From Saccoglossus kowalevskii (taxonomy: Eukaryota; Hemichordata; Enteropneusta; Harrimaniidae): a DNA stretch of 22,405 nucleotides. The stretch is from assembly GCF_000003605.2 (NCBI RefSeq), contig NW_003109079.1, forward strand, positions 631,337 to 653,741, written 5' to 3'. The notes under the pieces were generated by a model. The model had not been told where the DNA came from, did not search any database, and worked only from the letters and a program-made list of their open reading frames with translations. Shown here piece after piece: positions 16,409 through 22,405 of the stretch; position 1 is the stretch's first letter, and each line of letters starts with the position of its first letter. A program made the translations under genes and the position numbers.

Positions 16409-17930
16409 GAGTTGAAATATGCGAGTAGTTAACATCACGAAACAAATGGGCGTTGAGGGCGTAGCTCTAAACAACGCTCCGAAGTCCCGTAGCGTTATCT
16501 ACTCATACACTAAACTGCTTAAAAGGTCAACATAATTCACTCATCAACAAATGATTTAATTTCCAGCATATGGTGACACTGATCACTCAGCAGCCAGCAC
16601 CACGACTGGATTAACAACTTCACTGCTTAAACAAAAATAACTATACCTTCTCAACACAGCGGGGAATTATGGCCAGTAACACCAGCTCACCAGCGATGAC
16701 GTTATCGCTGATTGGCTACTCGCGCTGTTATTCAATTGGCTGGTGTATACATGGGCATAACCATCGCATAATTTGTACATTCCCATGCTATAATAGTTCA
16801 CATGTCCATCACATCCATATTTGAAGTAAGGAATAGATATTTAATAATTGCCTCTTTAAGTTATCATCATTCCATATAATAGAATAATTTATAAAAAATG
16901 TCATCTTACTCTAGGAGTTTCCAAATGCGCCCACAGAGACGGTAACTCATTATTTGCTCTATATGAGGTCATCATGATGATATTAAATACGTTATTGAAG
17001 ATTGCTAACATGAATTCTCCAACCTATCTCACTCACAGCTGAAATAATGATTAGGACATAATATTCATGTATCATGTTTTCAATAGGACCATGAAAAACG
17101 TAACGAAATCATGTTTTGTACTTTAATGTTGACGAAATGACCCCAAGTTGTTTCGTGTAATGACGGAATGATGGAGTGGGTTCTAGTATTACTCGATCTT
17201 ATTCACCAGTCAGATAGCAGGACTCAAAATCTACACTTTACTTTAAAAATTACTAGTAACACAAAGACCATGTTCTGGAAGTTTGGTCGTCTTGACCCTA
17301 CGACCGTACTAGACCTGTACTAGACTAAAACCATTCCGGACACGCCCACACCGCCTAAATAAGAAAGTGATTGGAATATCGGAATATCCATTCAATAAAA
17401 AAATCCTTCATAAACTAGAGTTATTATAGTCATGAACTGATTTTAATGACGAAATAACGATTTGTGAGGCCTGAACAACGCTGTGTTTTATTTTTGGTTC
17501 AGTGGAACACATACTGCTATCGATCCCGCCACACCCACATACAAATATATTCAGTTACACGCTAAACCCCAGGACACCCAGAGTATTGAATGGTAAACAG
17601 ACGTGGAATACGTGCTTCACTCATTTCACTGACTGCGTAGTATAAAACATGCATATTTAGTTTTAAAACTGCAATATCGTAATGAGCAGTCTACAGTATT
17701 GACTAACTACCTCTAGACTACGCCGAGTTCACGAAATGGCCTCCTTAAATCGGACTAGATGCAAGTGAGAATGATAATTTTTTTGGTACGAAGTAAATCC
17801 CAATCTCAATCGTCGAGCTTCTGTATGGGTTTCTTTACACAACCAATGTAACTAAAATAACCCGAATTGATTGACTGATTGAACCGACTGACCCCACTGC
17901 CTTGAATGGTCCGAATCATAATGTACGTGA
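16409..17930. other. Non-coding stretch
   Basis: It contains CCAAT-box-like GATTGG/CAATTGG words near 16710-16740 and a tandem GTACTAGAC pair near 17310. I see no coding exon or RNA gene. Confidence 0.5.
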
Positions 17931-18400
17931 CGCTGCCATGGCAACTACAGGGAGGCGTGGTTGTACTATGGTTACAGGCTCAGAGTCCATCATTGATATT
18001 TCTGCTAGAGGGGGTACGTTTAGTTAGTTAGTTTGCATCGTTCGATTCGAACGGTTTAGCTGAAGCCGGCTATTCATGGCCGTGTTGTGAGGCAACGGCC
18101 GAATAAATGTACCTGAATAGCAAATAACCCACGATTGTTGCTAAATATTTGTTCTCATGACTTACCTGCCATGTTAGCATCATGCTGGCTTTTAACAGTA
18201 TGGACTTCTGAAACATCCAGGAGTCAGTGAGAACCGACGTCTAAAACAGCAATCATTCTCATTATACCACGACGTGTGCGCCAGCAGGTGGGAACTGACA
18301 TCTCGGGCAATGGGGTGGGGTGGATTCGAGAGAAGACAGTAAGACGACAGGCTCGGTGCGTAACCTGTAGAATCCGAAGCGACCTATCGGGGCCATCGCA
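17930..18400 (-). promoter_or_regulatory. CpG-richer block with a strong minus-strand splice donor
   Basis: This block stands out from the AT-rich flanks. On the minus strand it contains a consensus donor ATGGCAG|GTAAGT (18166/18165) and, further upstream, a 44-codon frame from ATG at 18396 to TAA at 18262. One reading is a 5' non-coding exon of a minus-strand transcript. EGLN, 11.5 kb downstream on that strand and with a possible acceptor before its ATG, would be one candidate partner. This is speculative. Confidence 0.22.
17932..17945. promoter_or_regulatory. RFX X-box palindrome
   Basis: GCTGCCATGGCAAC is a close match to the symmetric X-box GTTGCCATGGCAAC. It stands at the edge of a G+C-richer block (17930-18400), which makes a regulatory role more plausible than for the other two X-box-like words in the window. 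Confidence 0.4.
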
Positions 18401-18946
18401 TAAGGATAAAAAATAATCAAGATCAAATAACGAATAACACGCCCTTTATTTTTTTGAGCGTTATTATCTGTAAAACGTACTAATCGGTATCGTAATGGTT
18501 AAATATCAATACGCACCCGTTTACTTCTTCAATAATTCTTCTCCTAAATTGGATATTGCAAATAATCATCTTTTGCCTCTTATGAACATGAAGTTCGTCG
18601 TCCATAAATTATATAAACAAATGAGGAACCTATGGGCGACCAATCATGGCCATGTATTCGTTATCAAATAACCAATAAATACAAAAGATACTATTCCTCA
18701 CATGGCATGTGCACTTTGTTGAGATGGTAAAGTCGGTGTTTGTGGAAGTCGATATGGAAATATAGTAATTGATCCCTAGAATATATTCGACATTAAAGAC
18801 TGTGATCTTATGTAGATGTTCTGAAGCCAGCGAGCCCACGGCTCCCAGGTTGCGCTGTTAGTGAACATTCGAATCTTGATGAGACAATGTGACTGTTTTT
18901 TTACAGTCGAAATTAGAAAAAAATAGACACAGAACAATAGTAACCA
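18401..18946. other. Non-coding stretch
   Basis: AT-rich. Minus-strand frames of about 70 codons (18630-18991) show no domains. I see nothing supportable. Confidence 0.5.
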
Positions 18947-19147
18947 ATGAAAAATTATCGACCAGTGCAAATGCGACAACATAATTTGCATGTTTTCCCG
19001 GGTTTGACAACACTTAATTTCGGGACAGTCAAAAGGGTGTACGCGTGTACCATTAAGACCGATCCTCTTAGGGATTGGCCATTATTACATTGTAACTGTA
19101 TACTTTTACTAATATCTGTAACCATTGCCACTCTCTCCGGGGAGTGA
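18947..19147 (+). mobile_element. Possible 3' end of a non-LTR retrotransposon or SINE
   Basis: An open frame of 66 codons ends (TGA at 19145) nine bases before a long (AATA)n tract. A coding end close to a simple-repeat tail is the usual layout of CR1/L2-like LINE 3' ends. The translation (ending LLISVTIATLSGE) has no reverse-transcriptase motif, so the assignment rests on layout alone. Confidence 0.22.
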
Positions 19148-19156
19148 GTAAGTGTT

Positions 19157-19283
<127 letters not shown>

Positions 19284-19824
19284 CTATATGATGAGATCGA
19301 AATGGTAGAAAAAACTGCGCAAATAATTTGTTGTTCCTCTCTAAGTGTCAGACTAGAATTCTTTTCATAATGACAATACTGTCATCATTTTTCTATTAAA
19401 TATGTGTGTGTTTCATAAATACTTTTATTTATTGTGTAATTATCCCTCTATATTTTTTTTTTAAAGTTACTTTCTAACGACCAACCCCTTACTGAAAATA
19501 AATATCACCACGCGCATCCGTCACATGCGATTAAACGTCAAAACACCCAAAGGGGATAAAGGGTGTCAAGTTATACGCAATATCGATCATGGATGTTTCA
19601 GGGGGATGTTTCGTGTTTAACATTTCGTGGCCGCTATTTGTCACGCCTTCACTAGGCGGGAAAACGCGTCTATGCAACGAAATATTTTTCAGTCACATTA
19701 TTCGTATCCAAAAGAAACATATTAATGCGTATTGATGTTTCCATTCATGACAATCAGAACATTCAAATGTATGTGTTGTGTTATGTGATATGTACGTAAC
19801 ACGAGATTACAGCTAAAATAGGAG
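19284..19824. other. Non-coding stretch
   Basis: AT-rich. It has a doubled GGATGTTTC (19590-19611) and an E2F-like GGCGGGAAAAC near 19656. No coding exon is visible. Confidence 0.5.
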
Positions 19825-19887
19825 AAGTTGGCCAGTGAAACACTAGATAAGTCGGCCACTGAAGTAGACCAGGGGTCGGCCAGGGGG
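19825..19887. repeat. Short tandem repeat, 24-base period
   Basis: Three degenerate units start at 19825, 19849 and 19873, each beginning with AAGTYGGCCA or a close variant. The 24-base period makes minus-strand frames repeat a LAD/LAN-containing octad, which I take to be a by-product. Confidence 0.6.
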
Positions 19888-20331
19888 AAATCAGAAATGA
19901 TGAAGGGCACATAAAAATAAAACCATCACGATGCCAGTCAAAATCAACTAACGTGCATCTATGACCCTTCATGTATGACGTTCGTGTAAAGTTGCATTAT
20001 AATCAGCACAAGCATGCATGAAAAAACAGTTGATGACATGTTAAAATTGTGTTAATACATTTGTTGACGAAAATAATCGCCAGTCACTCAGTCAAAGGTT
20101 GGTGAAACGAGAAATAAAATGAAAAACAGATCGACGCATGTGTCTCATTATGACTTTACCAACATTGAACAGAGCGCAAAACGTAAGTTACCATTTCGGA
20201 TTGTAACAAAGCTCAACTCAAGAAGCCAACTGTGTGAATAACTAGCGTTCCGTTATAAGATCACATACGGCTTACACTAGAAAGAGAATAATTCCCTCCC
20301 GGGAATTCCCTGTATTCCCACATGAGTCTTA
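19888..20331. other. Non-coding stretch
   Basis: I see nothing beyond a small TTCCC/GGGAA hairpin near 20290. Confidence 0.5.
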
Positions 20332-20404
20332 TTCATACCATGGAAGGTACTAACGGAGTACCTTCCAATGGTAGGTACTAACGGAGTACCTTCCATGTTC
20401 ATAC
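20332..20404. mobile_element. Tiny foldback element, copy 2 (59 bases) with 7-base target duplication
   Basis: The element 20339-20397 holds two consecutive hairpins: GGAAGGTACT-AACGG-AGTACCTTCC (20342-20366) and GGTAGGTACT-AACGG-AGTACCTTCC (20371-20395). It starts CATGG and ends CCATG. TTCATAC flanks it on both sides (20332-20338 and 20398-20404), and the match extends to an eighth base, C, that is shared with the element end. The outer 15 bases match the element at 9736, whose flanking repeat is different, so the two look like independent insertions of one family. Confidence 0.75.
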
Positions 20405-20492
20405 CCAGTAAAGTGTACGGTATATGTGTGCAGTATAGAATAACAATCCATCTATCCAGAGGGACTTCGATAGGATATACAGTAGCACAGTC

Positions 20493-20684
20493 TCACGCCT
20501 AAACTTGTATACAGTCCCTTGTTTATTTGTTGTTGTTTTTTTTCAATAAAGTAAAATGTTGTGGAAGTGTAAATGGCGAAAGCCAAGTTACCGCGAAAGT
20601 CGGGTTGTTGTTTTTGTGTGTGCGGTAACCTGACTTTCACAACAACAAATAAACACGAGACTGTATGCAAGTCTACGTCACGCC
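20493..20684. mobile_element. Snapback element with long inverted ends and nested hairpins
   Basis: The left arm (20501-20536) starts AAACTTGTATACAGTC and continues into TGTTTATTTGTTGTTGT. The right arm (20639-20674) is its inverse with about five mismatches. Inside, GTTACCGC (20587-20594) pairs with GCGGTAAC (20622-20629), and GAAAGTCGGGTT (20595-20606) pairs with AACCTGACTTTC (20628-20639). TCACGCC lies on both sides (20493-20499 and 20678-20684), two bases off the right end, and may be a target duplication. A 90-codon minus-strand frame across it is likely incidental. Confidence 0.6.
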
Positions 20685-22259
20685 CAAAATGATGCAAGTC
20701 ACGTAAACACAATGATGAATACATTATACCCAGTTATAACGTTATTGGCGGCACTTTAAAGAAATGGCGAATGGAGATTGGCATGGGTTCGGTGCATTTT
20801 AATTAATCGAAGTCGTGTTCCGTGTGGCAACATTAATTATCGAGGTTTGTGTGTTTTGGGAGCCACTCCACAATACCGTGTTTCTCTTGAATGACCGACT
20901 ATGACATTTTCGGCAACCCTGGCACGATTTCTCGACCTCATTTCTAAACCCTTTCACCTAACCCAACATACGTCGGTCTAATTTACCTAACAACACGTTT
21001 ATACCAGACCTTCAATGAACGTTGATTGGCCTTTTTGCTTCCTGGCCTTGTAGTAATACTCCCTGTTCAATAAATTGTTCACATATTTCGTGTTCTCATA
21101 TTTCCTGTCAGAAATATCAACTCTTTATCATTTCCTGCCATTGATTGAAAACGATATCTGCTGAATTTCGTACTACAGCTAAACACGCATTATACAGACA
21201 GTGTGTGGAAGTGTGGCGCCTTTCAAAGGACTCAAATTAGAAACTCGGATTTCTTCGGCTTCTTCTTCTCGTCTCTCGTCGAAGAATGATAATGATTCAG
21301 GAAAAATGTCAACGTTTTTTGTTGTTGTAATTTTAATATTCAGTCATAATGCATAATTGAAGAAGAATAATGTAGAATAAATATTAGATTATTGGAATAA
21401 GGCCAAAAATAGCATACATCGAATACGTGATCAAATGAGCAAATTATATTGCAGAAAAGTGAAATTAATTCAGAAAAATCTAAATCCAGAGAAAATAATA
21501 AATCTGCAATACTTGCATACAAATTAAAAAGCTGAATTATAGAAAATAGAACAAACAAACTGAGAATGCGACTATGCTCTATTCAAAATGAATAGTGTCT
21601 ATAAAGGTACAAATTTTTATTATTTTTCTGAATCACTATCACCTGTTTCATAGTTTGTTGGTGGTGCCCCTTATTTTAAAAAATATCTAGATCGATACTT
21701 TGCTGACGTCACGTATTTTTAATCAAATTTCCTGATTTGAATTAGTTGTATTTGTAAGTACCGCAAAAAATCAATCAATCAATCGTTAATTAATATTTAG
21801 AATTAAGGTTTCTGTCTAAGGTTGACAATATTTCATTTAAATAAGCTTTTGTGGGGAAGAGTTTGACATGAGAGGGTGCTGCCCGGTGTGGATATACTGT
21901 TTTATTCCTCAGCTCCTGAGAGCGAGGTTATTTGTAGATATGTTGGCGATCGCCACTGTGTCTGCGGAAATACTATGGGAGATTGCATGATGGGAGTGAA
22001 AAGTCTTTGGATCTGTAAAATAATTTTAGAAAAGTGAAAACTAAAGCGACTGTGAAATAAAGGTTGGTTTTAAATATTAAATATCATGAAATTTGGATGT
22101 AATAATTAAAGGAAATTGAACTGGTATGAAAGGGCAGTAAATTTAGCCGGAATGCAAGGTCAGAATCCGGGGTCAAAATACGTCACAATACATCCATCAA
22201 GGCGGTTGCAAAGTGTCAACAACTGGAAAGGTGAAAGACTTCGTTTGCAGTTTGTGTGA
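20685..22259. other. Non-coding stretch
   Basis: AT-rich with AATC repeats near 21768-21785. I find no coding exon. A CTCAG acceptor-like site near 21920 leads into frames that close within a few codons. Confidence 0.45.
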
Positions 22260-22403
22260 ATGGCCGGGGAGAAAAAATCATGCAAATTCTGTGCTTCAGT
22301 AACAATATTTGCTACTTGTTTGTGCAATGGAAATTAATACAAGAAATTCTGCCAAAAGACATGTCATTCTAGTAAACAAAACAACCTTGGGTCGTTTATC
22401 TTG
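22260..22403 (+). pseudogene. Cys-rich zinc-finger-like remnant at the right edge
   Basis: From ATG at 22260 the frame reads MAGEKKSCKFC, a CLC, a TAA stop at 22335, and then continues open with YKKFCQKTCHSSK to the edge. Reading through the stop, the cysteines are spaced C-x2-C-x8-C-x1-C-x8-C-x3-C. The first three spacings and the FC-x3-C piece resemble a MYND finger. The C-terminal Cys-rich finger of piggyBac transposases is an alternative. The in-frame stop and CxC in place of CxxC argue for a decayed copy or chance. Confidence 0.2.
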
Positions 22404-22405
22404 AG

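Noticed and set aside
18035-18060. GTTCGATTCGAAC as a possible tRNA T-arm or Pol III B box
   Set aside because: There are no matching stem, acceptor or anticodon arms around it. It is simply a near-palindrome.

Overview
This is intron-rich, AT-rich animal nuclear DNA, and almost all of it is non-coding. The one gene I identify firmly is a HIF prolyl hydroxylase of the EGLN1/PHD2 type on the minus strand. Having this gene, with an N-terminal MYND zinc finger and GT-AG introns, makes the source a metazoan. The AT-rich background, simple repeats, palindromic words such as TACATGTA and many very small inverted-repeat elements are compatible with a marine invertebrate (lophotrochozoan or invertebrate deuterostome). 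The sequence alone does not fix the species.

Layout: the gene runs right to left. Exon 1 (5740-6621) carries the start codon, the MYND finger, a linker and the first part of the dioxygenase domain. Intron 1 is about 4.9 kb. Exon 2 (705-824) holds the His-X-Asp iron ligands. Intron 2 is 460 bases. Exon 3 (108-244) holds the distal iron-binding His and ends inside the codon of the 2-oxoglutarate-binding Arg. The last exon lies beyond the left edge. Splicing the three exons gives 379 complete codons, and all phases agree.

Upstream of the gene (6622 to about 8000) are several candidate control sites: hypoxia-response cores in pairs, a dense group of nuclear-receptor half-sites including a perfect AGGTCATGACCT palindrome, a TATA/initiator pair, and a GC box next to a CRE/HRE. 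They would fit the known feedback in which HIF induces its own hydroxylase, but that is inference.

The remaining 14 kb (8-22.4 kb) has no gene I can name. It contains miniature inverted-repeat elements: two related TTAA-ended elements (one at 16.3 kb, the other at 3.8 kb in intron 1), two tiny foldbacks sharing CATGGAAGGTACTAA termini with 7-base direct repeats, a 176-base snapback element near 20.6 kb, and a compound CpG-rich repeat at 13.1-14.0 kb. There are also two microsatellites. A few weak exon-like stretches (2710-2958, 12181-12327, 18947-19147, 22260-22403) are listed with low confidence.
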